Below, piece after piece: positions 9,624 through 17,218 of a stretch of 64,000 nt of DNA. The notes below the pieces were generated by a model. The model was not told where the DNA came from. It made no database searches and saw only the letters and a list, made by a program, of their open reading frames with translations. Each line of letters begins with the position of its first letter. Positions within the stretch are counted from its first letter, which is position 1. The stretch is taken from assembly GCA_028278545.1 (NCBI GenBank), contig JANQED010000004.1, positions 124,001-188,000 of the forward strand. Direction: 5' to 3'. The stretch is from Anaerolineales bacterium (lineage in GTDB: Bacteria; Chloroflexota; Anaerolineae; Anaerolineales; UBA11858). A program made the translations under genes and the position numbers.

Positions 9624-10721
9624 TCAGGGGACAGCATCCCCTTCATCAATGCCGTACACGCGCGTGCCGGGATACCAGTCCTTCCAGCCAAACCAGAAGG
9701 AAGAAGTGCTCTTGACCCGGGTCAGCATTGACCCTTCCAGAGTCCCTTCCAGGGCTTCACCGGTCAGGCCATCCCAGGTGGTGCCGGTTTGATCATCGAC
9801 CAGCGTCAGTCCCTCTTGGGCCTGGAAAGTCAGGGCTTGGCCATCGTTTTCCCGATTGAAGACCACGCCCGTGCCTGTCTCCTCGTTGAACACAACCAGC
9901 AGCGGGACTCCACCTACGATGTCATTCACCACGGGCTGGCTGTTCAGCACGCTGAAGGGGTAGGCCGCCGCCTCGCCGTTTTGCTCCACACCGATGACGA
10001 ACTCTTTGACGTACAGGCGCTCGTCCAACACCGTCTGGCCGATCACCCCGCTGCTGGCTGAGGCGTAGTAGCCATCATAGGGGTCCCTGCCTCCGTAATA
10101 GCCCTTCCGCAGGGCCAGGGTATCGGGGTGTTTTTCCTTCCAATCTGCCCAGGTGGTTTGCCAGGCGGGCAGGAACTCAAGCTGGGTGCCTTTCAACTCA
10201 CCTTCCACAGCTTCGCCAAGCAGCTGGCTCCACAGGCTCTCTGTTTGGCGGTCATACATCACCAGCACATTCATGATCAGCTTGCCGCTGACGCCAAAGG
10301 TGTACTCTTCTCCGTCGATGATGCGGGAATACACGATTCCCGTGAAGCAGAGCGGTCACCACGTGACGGCGATTTTCACGCCGCCGACGGTATCATTGAC
10401 GATCTCGTGAGAAGATAAGTGCGGGATGGAATAGGCCCGTGCATCGCCATTGAACTCCACACCGATGACCAGCTCATCAGGCTCGTATTCCTCATCGGCC
10501 TGGCTGGCGTTCAAGAAGTCGGGGTCATCGATAGCTGGGATGCCGTCGAACGGCAGCAAAGTGACGATTTCCAATTCGCGCTCCTCGGTGGATTCGGCGT
10601 CCGTCTGGGTAGATGATGGCTCTGCTTCTGGTATCTTTATGGTCTGGGTGGCAACGGTGCAGGCAGAGAGCATCAGGCTCAGGGCCCATCCAAAGAATAA
10701 TGCTGTCGGGGTCTTTTTCAT
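9624..10721 (-). CDS. DUF3179 protein with in-frame TGA at a CxxC cysteine; candidate selenoprotein
   Basis: Two in-frame segments separated by a single TGA at 10358-10356 form one 365-residue reading frame. The N-terminus is a lipoprotein-type signal (hydrophobic FFGWALSLMLSAC, lipobox cysteine near 21). The DUF3179 domain follows: FNGDARAYSIPHLSSHEIVN, DTVGGVKIAVTW, then the TGA, then PLCFTGIVYSR and TFGVSGKLIMNVLVMYDRQ. In relatives I know, the motif reads WCPLC, so the TGA stands exactly at the first cysteine of a CxxC pair (position 122, partner Cys125). A 7-bp perfect hairpin with loop CGUGU starts 13 bases after the TGA, in the window expected for a bacterial SECIS. The second half repeats the domain with the cysteines lost. 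Alternative: a nonsense mutation. Twelve bases downstream of the DUF1684 gene. Confidence 0.75.
10314..10358 (-). promoter_or_regulatory. candidate bacterial SECIS element
   Basis: Read on the minus strand, the TGA at 10358-10356 is followed by 13 bases and then CGGGAAT-CGTGT-ATTCCCG, a perfect 7-bp stem with a five-base loop. The loop has G at its second position followed by U, and lies about 20-25 bases from the TGA, close to the placement in E. coli fdhF. The hairpin is inside conserved coding sequence, as bacterial SECIS elements are. Confidence 0.55.
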
Positions 10722-10732
10722 CGGAAGTCACC

Positions 10733-11245
10733 TCAGCTCTCTGTTTGATAGTTCTTTTCGCCGGCCTTGATGGGCACTTTGAGACGATTCTCCCAGGGGG
10801 TCAGCGGGCAGGACCAGCGGTCGTTGTAAGCGCAGTAGGGGTTGTAGGCCAGGTTGAAATCTACCAATAGTTTGCCATTCGGCAGCACGTCTGGATCGAG
10901 GTAGCGCCCCGCGCCGTAGGTTTCGCGCCCAGCCTGGGAGTCCACGAAGGGGATGAAAAAGCCGTGACTGCTTTGATAAACCGTCAATGAGGCCAGTTCG
11001 CCCTCGACATCGAAGTGGATTTTCCCATAGCGGATGTAGTGCTGGACATCCCCGGTCGATGTTTGGATTTCGATCTCCTCTTTTTGCCCGAACTCGTCGA
11101 TCTCCAGTGCCAGACGCAAGGTTTCGTCCTCAGGGAAATAGCTCAACCCTTCGAAGTTCTCCCGCTGTGCATGGTCAAGCGGACTTTGGGGGTGGTAGGC
11201 GAAGAGATCGTCTTTCTCAGCCCTTGCAATTGCCAGGTTGGACAT
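10733..11245 (-). CDS. DUF1684 family protein
   Basis: A 170-residue protein matching the DUF1684 pattern: an N-terminal FEGLSYFPEDETLRL segment, the YIRYGKIHFDVEGE strands, the FIPFVDSQAGRETYGAGRYLD motif, and the C-terminal VDFNLAYNPYCAYNDRWSCPL signature with two cysteines. The family is widespread, with unknown function. No signal peptide is seen. It is followed after 12 bases by the DUF3179 gene on the same strand, so the two are likely co-transcribed; the pairing suggests that they work together, but nothing in the sequence says how. The start ATG 11245 has only a weak GGAG upstream. Confidence 0.85.
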   Translation of the reverse strand: MSNLAIARAEKDDLFAYHPQSPLDHAQRENFEGLSYFPEDETLRLALEIDEFGQKEEIEIQTSTGDVQHYIRYGKIHFDVEGELASLTVYQSSHGFFIPFVDSQAGRETYGAGRYLDPDVLPNGKLLVDFNLAYNPYCAYNDRWSCPLTPWENRLKVPIKAGEKNYQTES

Positions 11246-11336
11246 AGGATTGGTGCTCCATCGATAAACGGTTGGCTGTGCTGCGACAGACGATTTCGAT
11301 TCATGATCTCTTACCCCCAGAACCCTGTTAAACCCA

Positions 11337-11378
11337 ACCGCCCCGTTGGAAAGGCTCCTTTTCCCTTGGGGGCGGTTT
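11337..11378 (-). terminator. possible terminator after tsaC
   Basis: Outer arms AACCGCCCC and GGGGCGGTT enclose a second imperfect GGAAAGG/CCTTTTCC hairpin. It lies downstream of the minus-strand tsaC gene. The T-tract is poor, so termination is only a possibility. Confidence 0.35.
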
Positions 11379-11484
11379 GAGTGTATGAGGAGAATGCAAT
11401 TATTATTATAAGCACCTACATAAGGAGAAGATGAAAAGAAGATAAAGGCAAATTAAAAATCAGCTTTGAGCCTCATGAGCGATG

Positions 11485-12108
11485 TCAAACTTCTTTAAGC
11501 GCGTTTTCCATCGCTTCCCATGAGATTGGCCCTTCTCGCAGCACGCTTGGTGCAGGAGCAGTGCAGTCAACCACCGTGGAGGGTTGCCCTCCCGGCGTCT
11601 CCCCCCCGTCCAGGATCAGATCGACGCGCCCCTTCAGTTGATCGAAGACCTCTTTGGCGGTGCAAGCGTTTTCTCCACCGGAGAGGTTGGCGGATGTCAC
11701 CGCTAAAGGCCCGGTGACGTCCATCAGCACCAGCGCATCGGGGTGATCTGGGACGCGCACGCCGATAGTGGGCAGCGGGCTGAGAAGATCGGGTAGATCT
11801 GGGTGCCTGGGGACCACCAGGGTGAGCGGGCCGGGCCAGAATCGTTCGGCCAGCTTCAACGCAGATGAATTAAGGTCCGCAGCCACGCCTTCAAGGTCTT
11901 TGGCGGAGCTCATCAAGACCGCAATGGCCTTGTTTTGATCGCGTTCTTTGACCTCGAACAACCTCTCAATGGCACTGATATCGGAGATCGCTGCCGCCAG
12001 CCCATAGACGGTGTCTGTGGGGAAGGCCACCAGCCCCCCCTGGTTGAGCACACGGGCGGCGCGCCGGGTCGCCTCAGGGTGTTTTGTAGGTAGGATCTCA
12101 ATTTTCAT
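11485..12108 (-). CDS. tsaC: L-threonylcarbamoyladenylate synthase
   Basis: Sua5/YwlC/YrdC-family enzyme making threonylcarbamoyl-AMP from threonine, bicarbonate and ATP for t6A37 modification of ANN-decoding tRNAs. The 207-residue protein shows the family opening GGLVAFPTDTVYGLAA, the KERDQNKAIAVL loop, the WPGPLTLVV motif, and the SANLSGGEN segment, all around the positively charged RNA/nucleotide cavity. No C-terminal Sua5 domain is present, so it is the short TsaC form. ATG 12108 overlaps the prmC stop by 11 bases; a TTG at 12120 is the alternative start. It is the last gene of prfA-prmC-tsaC. Confidence 0.95.
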   Translation of the reverse strand: MKIEILPTKHPEATRRAARVLNQGGLVAFPTDTVYGLAAAISDISAIERLFEVKERDQNKAIAVLMSSAKDLEGVAADLNSSALKLAERFWPGPLTLVVPRHPDLPDLLSPLPTIGVRVPDHPDALVLMDVTGPLAVTSANLSGGENACTAKEVFDQLKGRVDLILDGGETPGGQPSTVVDCTAPAPSVLREGPISWEAMENALKEV

Positions 12109-12967
12109 GGTTTGTTTCAACGCGCACCAGGCGGTCGTGTCCTGCTAAATCGGTTAGTATCTGTATGTCTGCACCGGCGAAGGCTTCCTGAGCCAGGGCC
12201 AGCGCAGAGAGGCCCTGAGAAGCGCCGATCTCCACCACCACCAGCCCGCCGGGGGCCAGACGCTCAGGGGCCTCTTTCATCAATGTCCGGATGACCTTCA
12301 AACCATCCGCGCCGCCGTCTAAGGCCAGGGTGGGTTCGCGGCCGTACACTTTTAAGGAGTGCAAGGTGGCGGTGGAGATGTAAGGTGGGTTGGCGCAGAT
12401 CACGTCGAACAATGAGCGTTCAACATTCAGTAAATCGGTTTGAATAAATTCGATTTGCTGATCCACAGCATGTTTCTCGGCGTTAGCCTGGGCAACTTCC
12501 AACGCCTCGGGCGAGGTGTCGGTGGCGGTGACATGCAAGTCTGGGATGTGCTTCGCCAGGGCGACGGCGATGCAGCCCGAACCGGTGCCGATGTCAGCAG
12601 CCGCCCTTTGATCGGGATGAGCGCGCAGCCATGACAGCGCAGCCTCCACCAGCAGCTCAGTCTCGGGGCGGGGGATCAACACCGCCGGAGAGACGCTGAA
12701 CTTCAGACCGTAGAACTCCCAATGCCCGAGCAGGTAGGGCAGGGGGGTTCCGCTTTCTAGCTGGGATAGGCTTTGCGAGAGGGTAACTTGTTGATCGGGG
12801 GAGAGCCGGCTTTCAGGGTGCGCCAGGACCCAGGAGAGCGGCTTTTGCAGGATATGCCCCAACAACACCTGGGCGTCGAGGGATGGGCTGTCGCTGTGAA
12901 GGCGGGTGATCTTCTGAGCCTCCCTGAGAGCCTCAGAGATTGTCAGTTGGCGGTCGTCAGAACTCAA
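12098..12967 (-). CDS. prmC: peptide chain release factor N5-glutamine methyltransferase
   Basis: HemK/PrmC methylates the glutamine of the GGQ motif of release factors using S-adenosylmethionine. The 289-residue protein has the N-terminal helical release-factor-binding domain, then the methyltransferase core with ADIGTGSGCIAVALA near residue 122 and the substrate-binding NPPY motif near residue 194. It starts with TTG at 12967, four bases past the prfA stop; no ATG fits near the N-terminus. Its place directly behind its own substrate gene prfA is the standard bacterial arrangement and supports the specificity. Confidence 0.96.
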   Translation of the reverse strand: MSSDDRQLTISEALREAQKITRLHSDSPSLDAQVLLGHILQKPLSWVLAHPESRLSPDQQVTLSQSLSQLESGTPLPYLLGHWEFYGLKFSVSPAVLIPRPETELLVEAALSWLRAHPDQRAAADIGTGSGCIAVALAKHIPDLHVTATDTSPEALEVAQANAEKHAVDQQIEFIQTDLLNVERSLFDVICANPPYISTATLHSLKVYGREPTLALDGGADGLKVIRTLMKEAPERLAPGGLVVVEIGASQGLSALALAQEAFAGADIQILTDLAGHDRLVRVETNHEN

Positions 12968-12970
12968 GGG

Positions 12971-14041
12971 TTAGTTGTCTAGTCCGGCTTCAGCCAGGCG
13001 TTCGGCCTCGTCTCGGGTTGCCAGTTCTTCGATGAACTCCTCGATATCGCCATCCAGCACCGCGGCCAGGTTGTAAGACGATACGTTGATGCGGTGATCG
13101 GTCACCCGGGATTGGGGGAAGTTATAGGTGCGGATTTTCTCTGAGCGTTCACCCGTGCCGATTTGTGAACGGCGACTCTCCTCGATCTCAGCGCGGCGTT
13201 TGGCTTCTTCCATCTCGAAGAGGCGCGCTTTGAGAATGCTCATCGCCCTTTGCCGGTTTTGAAGCTGCGAGCGCTCGTCCTGGCACTGCACCACGATGCC
13301 CGTGGGCAGGTGCGTCAGCCGCACTGCGGTGGAGTTCTTCTGCACGCTTTGCCCGCCGGCCCCGGCTGATTTATAGACATCCATTTTGATGTCCCGGTCC
13401 GGGATATCGATTTCCACGTCGTCTACTTCGGCCAGCACCGCCACGGTGGCCGTGGAAGTGTGAATGCGCCCCTGGGATTCGGTCACCGGCACTCGCTGTA
13501 CGCGGTGCACGCCCGACTCGAATTTCAGTTTGGAATACGCGCCTTCGCCTTTGATCAGGAAGGAGACTTCTTTGAAACCCCCGACCCCGGTCTCGTTGAG
13601 CGAGAGCATTTCCGATTTCCAGCCCAGATCGTCGGCGTAACGGGTGTACATGCGGTACAGATCCGAGGCGAACAACCCGGCTTCATCCCCGCCGGTGCCC
13701 GCCCGGATTTCCATGATCACGTTACGCTGGTCACGCGGGTCCCTGGGGAGCAGCAAGGTCTTGATCTCCAGTTCCAGTTCGGGGATGCGTTCTTCCAAAT
13801 CCTCTAGCTCCATGGCGGCCAGTTCGGCCAACTCGGGGTCATCACCGCCCTGTAAGACCTTGGCCTCCTCTAAGCTTTCGACAGCTTTTCGATATTCAGC
13901 GGCTTTTACGATCAGCGGCTCTAGATCGGCGCGCTCCCTGCCCAGATCGGCGGCGCGTTGATAGTCGTCGCCGACTTCCATCAGCGCCTGGTTGATCTCT
14001 GCGTAGCGTTCTTCGATGCCGGTTAGTTTGTCGAGTAACAT
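12971..14041 (-). CDS. prfA: peptide chain release factor 1
   Basis: Recognises UAA and UAG and triggers peptide release. At 356 residues it has the normal length. The GGQ catalytic loop appears in GAGGQSVQKNS near residue 229 and the stop-codon-reading tripeptide region reads RVPVTESQGRIHTS (PVT, the RF1-type motif, not the SPF of RF2). It heads a three-gene operon with prmC and tsaC. A TGGTATAAT extended -10 box sits only seven bases upstream of the ATG, so the mRNA may be leaderless; no ribosome-binding site is visible. Confidence 0.97.
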   Translation of the reverse strand: MLLDKLTGIEERYAEINQALMEVGDDYQRAADLGRERADLEPLIVKAAEYRKAVESLEEAKVLQGGDDPELAELAAMELEDLEERIPELELEIKTLLLPRDPRDQRNVIMEIRAGTGGDEAGLFASDLYRMYTRYADDLGWKSEMLSLNETGVGGFKEVSFLIKGEGAYSKLKFESGVHRVQRVPVTESQGRIHTSTATVAVLAEVDDVEIDIPDRDIKMDVYKSAGAGGQSVQKNSTAVRLTHLPTGIVVQCQDERSQLQNRQRAMSILKARLFEMEEAKRRAEIEESRRSQIGTGERSEKIRTYNFPQSRVTDHRINVSSYNLAAVLDGDIEEFIEELATRDEAERLAEAGLDN

Positions 14042-14047
14042 GCGGCG

Positions 14048-14056
14048 ATTATACCA
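14048..14056 (-). promoter_or_regulatory. extended -10 promoter of prfA (leaderless)
   Basis: TGGTATAAT on the minus strand with the -10 hexamer at 14053-14048; a start site about seven bases on falls on the prfA ATG at 14041. No good -35 box at the right distance. Confidence 0.5.
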
Positions 14057-14070
14057 TCGCGGACTTGTTC

Positions 14071-14144
14071 TGGCCCTTTTGTCCCTCGGGGCGAATCCCC
14101 GCCGTGGGATTCAAGGGCCACCCCGAAAGGACGGTTGAACGTCC
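14071..14144. repeat. nested inverted repeats between prfA and rho
   Basis: TGGCCCTT (14071-14078) pairs with AAGGGCCA (14113-14120) around the hairpin GAATCCC/GGGATTC (14093-14099, 14106-14112). An overlapping alternative pairing CGGGG/CCCCG and a further hairpin GGACG/CGTCC (about 14129-14144) follow. It is upstream of both divergent promoters; no gene is seen here. Confidence 0.6.
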
Positions 14145-14231
14145 CTGTTTTGGGTTGGCTGCCGCGTTCGGTGGGGGTTCTGTACCCGATGATCGGCGCG
14201 AAAATGATCTCCAAAGTTGGTTCTAATCCGC

Positions 14232-14260
14232 TTGCCACCTTTATTTACCCATGCTATAAT
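14232..14260 (+). promoter_or_regulatory. promoter of rho
   Basis: TTGCCA (14232-14237), 17-base spacer, TATAAT (14255-14260) with a preceding TGC, i.e. an extended -10. It leaves a leader of about 140 bases before the rho ATG at 14408, long enough for the autogenous control known for rho in other bacteria. Confidence 0.8.
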
Positions 14261-14407
14261 TTTATCGAGGATTCCCCCCTTATTGGAGTTTATAACAGAA
14301 TTAACCGCGTTGATCACTTCCCTGTTTCCCGCGCGCACTGGCGCGTGCGTTCAGCAGTGATGCTTGAATAGCCAGCGCGGCATAGATTTTCCCCCGAGTG
14401 GAGATAT

Positions 14408-15679
14408 ATGGACGTATTAGAACTTGAACAGAAAGCGTTAATCGAGTTGCGTCAAATTGCCATGGACTTCAATGTCCCGCAGGCAGCCCAACTCAAAAAA
14501 GAGAAATTGGTCATGCTCGTTCGCCAGGCCCAGGCGGAGCGCGAGGGTTTGGAAGTGCGCGGCGGCATTTTGGAGATTATGAGCGAGGGCATCGGCTTCT
14601 TGCGCTGGGATAACTACCAGCCCAGCTCGAACGATGTCTATGTCTCGCAGTCGCAGATCCGCCGCTACAAGCTGCGCAACGGCGATATGGTCATCGGCCA
14701 TGTGCGCCCGCCGCGCGAGTCCGAGCGCCACTATGGGCTGCTCAAGGTCGAGACCGTCAACGGTTTAGACCCCGAGGAGGCCATGCGCCGCACCCGCTTC
14801 GAGCGGCTGACGCCCATTTTCCCGGATAGACGCTTCGACCTGGAGACAGATCGCCATCTTCTGGCTACCCGTCTGATCAACCTGGTCACACCGGTTGGGC
14901 GCGGGCAGCGCGGTTTGATCGTCTCTCCCCCGAAAGCGGGTAAGACCACCATCTTGAAGAACGTCATCAATGCCATCTCCAGTCAGTACCCCGAAGTCAA
15001 CTTGATTGTGGCCTTGATCGGCGAGCGCCCCGAAGAGGTCACTGATATGGACCGCTCTGTGGATGCCGAGGTGATCTCCTCAACCTTCGACGAGCCGGTC
15101 TCCTCTCACGTGCGGGTAGCTGAGATGGTGATTGAGCGCTCCAAGCGCCTGGTCGAAGCCGGGCGGGATGTTTTCATCGCCATGGACTCGATCACGCGGC
15201 TCTCGCGAGCCTATAACCTGGTCGTGCAGCCTTCTGGCCGCACCCTGTCGGGCGGTATCGACCCCTCGGCCTTGTACCCTCCCAAGCGTTTCTTCGGTGC
15301 GGCGCGAAATATCGAAGAGGGCGGCTCGTTGACCATCGTTGCCACCTGCTTGATCGATACCGGCTCCCGCATGGACGATGTGGTTTACGAGGAGTTCAAA
15401 GGCACGGGCAATATGGAGCTGCACCTCTCCCGCCAGTTGCAGGAACGGCGTATCTTCCCGGCCATTGATATCTCGCGTTCCTCCACTCGTAGAGAGGAAA
15501 TCCTGTTAGGGCCGGATATCACGCCGCGAGTCTGGTTGATGCGCCGCATGTACGATCAGATGATCGCTTCGCCTCCTCATGGCGCGGGCATGGATGCGGG
15601 GACAGCCGCCGAGGCCATCTTTGACCGCCTCAAGAACACCAATGACAACCAAGAATTCTTGATGACCCTGAACGAGTAG
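14408..15679 (+). CDS. rho: transcription termination factor Rho
   Basis: Hexameric RNA helicase that ends transcription. The 423-residue protein contains the N-terminal Rho-N helix bundle (EQKALIELRQIAMDF), the cold-shock-like RNA-binding fold with GFLRW near residue 65, and the ATPase core with Walker A SPPKAGKTT near residue 175 and the Q-loop/R-loop region FFGAARNIEEGGSLTI. It lacks the long basic insertion that some actinobacteria carry. The ribosome-binding site is weak (GTGGAG, seven bases before ATG). It is preceded by a consensus promoter and a long leader. Confidence 0.98.
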   Translation: MDVLELEQKALIELRQIAMDFNVPQAAQLKKEKLVMLVRQAQAEREGLEVRGGILEIMSEGIGFLRWDNYQPSSNDVYVSQSQIRRYKLRNGDMVIGHVRPPRESERHYGLLKVETVNGLDPEEAMRRTRFERLTPIFPDRRFDLETDRHLLATRLINLVTPVGRGQRGLIVSPPKAGKTTILKNVINAISSQYPEVNLIVALIGERPEEVTDMDRSVDAEVISSTFDEPVSSHVRVAEMVIERSKRLVEAGRDVFIAMDSITRLSRAYNLVVQPSGRTLSGGIDPSALYPPKRFFGAARNIEEGGSLTIVATCLIDTGSRMDDVVYEEFKGTGNMELHLSRQLQERRIFPAIDISRSSTRREEILLGPDITPRVWLMRRMYDQMIASPPHGAGMDAGTAAEAIFDRLKNTNDNQEFLMTLNE

Positions 15680-15711
15680 TTTCTGCTGGAACTCCCTTTA
15701 TTGGTAACTGA

Positions 15712-16782
15712 ATGATCACAAGCAGTCGCGGCTGGGTCTATTGGCTGGCCTGGGGGTTCGCCTCTGGGCTGGTGGGGGTTGCCGTGTTTTTAGGGTGGCA
15801 GCGCATGAGACCCTCCCAAAGCGATGTGGTTCCCCAGGTGCGGTTATCTCCCCAGGCCGCGCCAACGGAAGTTCCGCTACCCGTGGGGGAAGCCCAACTC
15901 CCCGATTTGGGTGCTGAAGTATCCCGCGCCAGCTTGCGGCGCAGAGCGATGCTGAACACGCTGATCCCCTCCCGGCCGCGCACCAAGGTAATTGACTACA
16001 CCGTCGGTTTAGGGGATTCGGTGTTTGCCATTGCTAACGCCTATGGTCTCCAACCCGAAACGGTGCTGTGGTCCAATTACGATGTCTTGAAGGATGACCC
16101 TCACTCTTTATCTGCGGGCATGGAATTGAAGATCCCCCCAGTGGACGGGGTCTATTACCAATGGCGGGAAGGGGATGACCTCGCCTCGGTGGCGGGGGAG
16201 TTCGATGTCGCCCTAGAGGACATCCTCGCCTGGTCTGGCAACCAGTTTGATCTGTCGGACCCGCAAATCGAAGTGGGGGGCTGGGTGATGATCCCTGGCG
16301 GCCAGCGCGAATTCCAACAGTGGATCGTCCCGGTTCCGGCGCGCGGCTCGGCGGGTGTTTCCACAGGGATCTATGGCGGTGGTGCCTGCCCCGGCGGATA
16401 CGATGGTCTGTACGGCAGCGGTGCCTTTATCTGGCCGTCGAGCAATCATACGCTTTCGGGCAATGATTATTGGTCGGGCCACCTGGCCATTGACATTGGC
16501 GTGGTGATCGGCGAGTCGATCGTCGCTGCGGATGCGGGCGTGATCATGTTCGCCGGGTGGTCGTCTGGCGGCTATGGCTATACCGTCGCCATCGATCATG
16601 GCAATGGCTATCAGACCTTGTATGCCCACCTCAGCAGCGTCAACGTGAGCTGCGGACAGAGCGTGCAGCAGGGCCAATTGATCGGCTTGGGCGGCAGCAG
16701 CGGCAATTCGACCGGCCCCCACCTGCATTTCGAAGTGCGTTTGAATGGCGGTTTTGTCAACCCGTGGTATGTACTGCCCTAA
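15712..16782 (+). CDS. membrane-anchored LysM / M23 family metallopeptidase
   Basis: A 356-residue envelope protein. An N-terminal membrane anchor (about residues 7-26) is followed by a linker, one LysM-like motif (VGLGDSVFAIANAYGL near 95-125) and a second weaker one (REGDDLASVAGEFDV near 150), then a C-terminal M23 endopeptidase domain. The zinc-binding residues are intact: HxxxD in GHLAIDIGV near residue 260 and HxH in GPHLHFEV near residue 340. It should cut peptidoglycan peptide cross-links, or regulate such cutting, at the cell surface. It stands 32 bases after rho but is functionally unrelated to it. Confidence 0.92.
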   Translation: MITSSRGWVYWLAWGFASGLVGVAVFLGWQRMRPSQSDVVPQVRLSPQAAPTEVPLPVGEAQLPDLGAEVSRASLRRRAMLNTLIPSRPRTKVIDYTVGLGDSVFAIANAYGLQPETVLWSNYDVLKDDPHSLSAGMELKIPPVDGVYYQWREGDDLASVAGEFDVALEDILAWSGNQFDLSDPQIEVGGWVMIPGGQREFQQWIVPVPARGSAGVSTGIYGGGACPGGYDGLYGSGAFIWPSSNHTLSGNDYWSGHLAIDIGVVIGESIVAADAGVIMFAGWSSGGYGYTVAIDHGNGYQTLYAHLSSVNVSCGQSVQQGQLIGLGGSSGNSTGPHLHFEVRLNGGFVNPWYVLP

Positions 16783-16812
16783 AGGCAGAGTCGCCGATAG
16801 AAGGAAGCAAAA

Positions 16813-17007
16813 ATGACTGACGATATCCCTGAACCCAAAACAAAGACCTTGGCAGAGACCCAGAACAACGCTGCCTGGCTGGCGGAAGAGCCTGATGGAG
16901 AGACCACCTATCACCTGGAGCTTAATAACGTTACTATCCATTTCTTTGCCGAGGAGTGGCAGGAGTTCCTGGCCCTGGCCCGCGACCTGGTGAAGCAAAA
17001 TACCTAG
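16813..17007 (+). CDS. small acidic protein of unknown function
   Basis: A 64-residue protein starting at an ATG with a good GAAGGAAG ribosome-binding site eight bases upstream. The first half is charged and disordered-looking; the second half predicts a strand (TTYHLELNNVTIHFF) and an amphipathic helix (AEEWQEFLALARDLVK). No family is recognised. The position 30 bases behind the M23 peptidase gene suggests the same transcript. A perfect palindrome follows immediately after the stop codon and could act as terminator. Coding status rests on the ribosome-binding site and regular secondary structure. Confidence 0.7.
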   Translation: MTDDIPEPKTKTLAETQNNAAWLAEEPDGETTYHLELNNVTIHFFAEEWQEFLALARDLVKQNT

Positions 17008-17038
17008 AAGTTCAACTTCTCCGAGAAGTTGAACTTCT
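17006..17038. repeat. perfect 15-bp inverted repeat built from GAAGTT half-sites
   Basis: AGAAGTTCAACTTCT (17006-17020), CCG, AGAAGTTGAACTTCT (17024-17038). Each arm is itself an inverted repeat of GAAGTT. A near-identical copy is at 25401-25433. It overlaps the stop codon of the small gene and may terminate transcription, but has no T-tract. Confidence 0.85.
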
Positions 17039-17218
17039 GGATGGACGTACGGCAGGCCTCGCCGCATCCGTTTTTCTGAATCCCGATGCCTCCTGACGTC
17101 GGATTCCTTGACTTAGACTTCCGAGACTTGTTCTAAAGAACGCCAATAACGCACGAATGTGAGAAAATCTCTGAAGTCTCTTTCAAACGATCATTCAAAA
17201 TCTACTTAAGGCAAATAG

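Noticed and set aside
10334..10358. Frameshift or split gene explanation for the DUF3179 gap
   Set aside because: Both parts are in the same frame, separated only by one TGA codon and seven sense codons; a frameshift is not needed. A nonsense mutation remains possible and is listed as an alternative.
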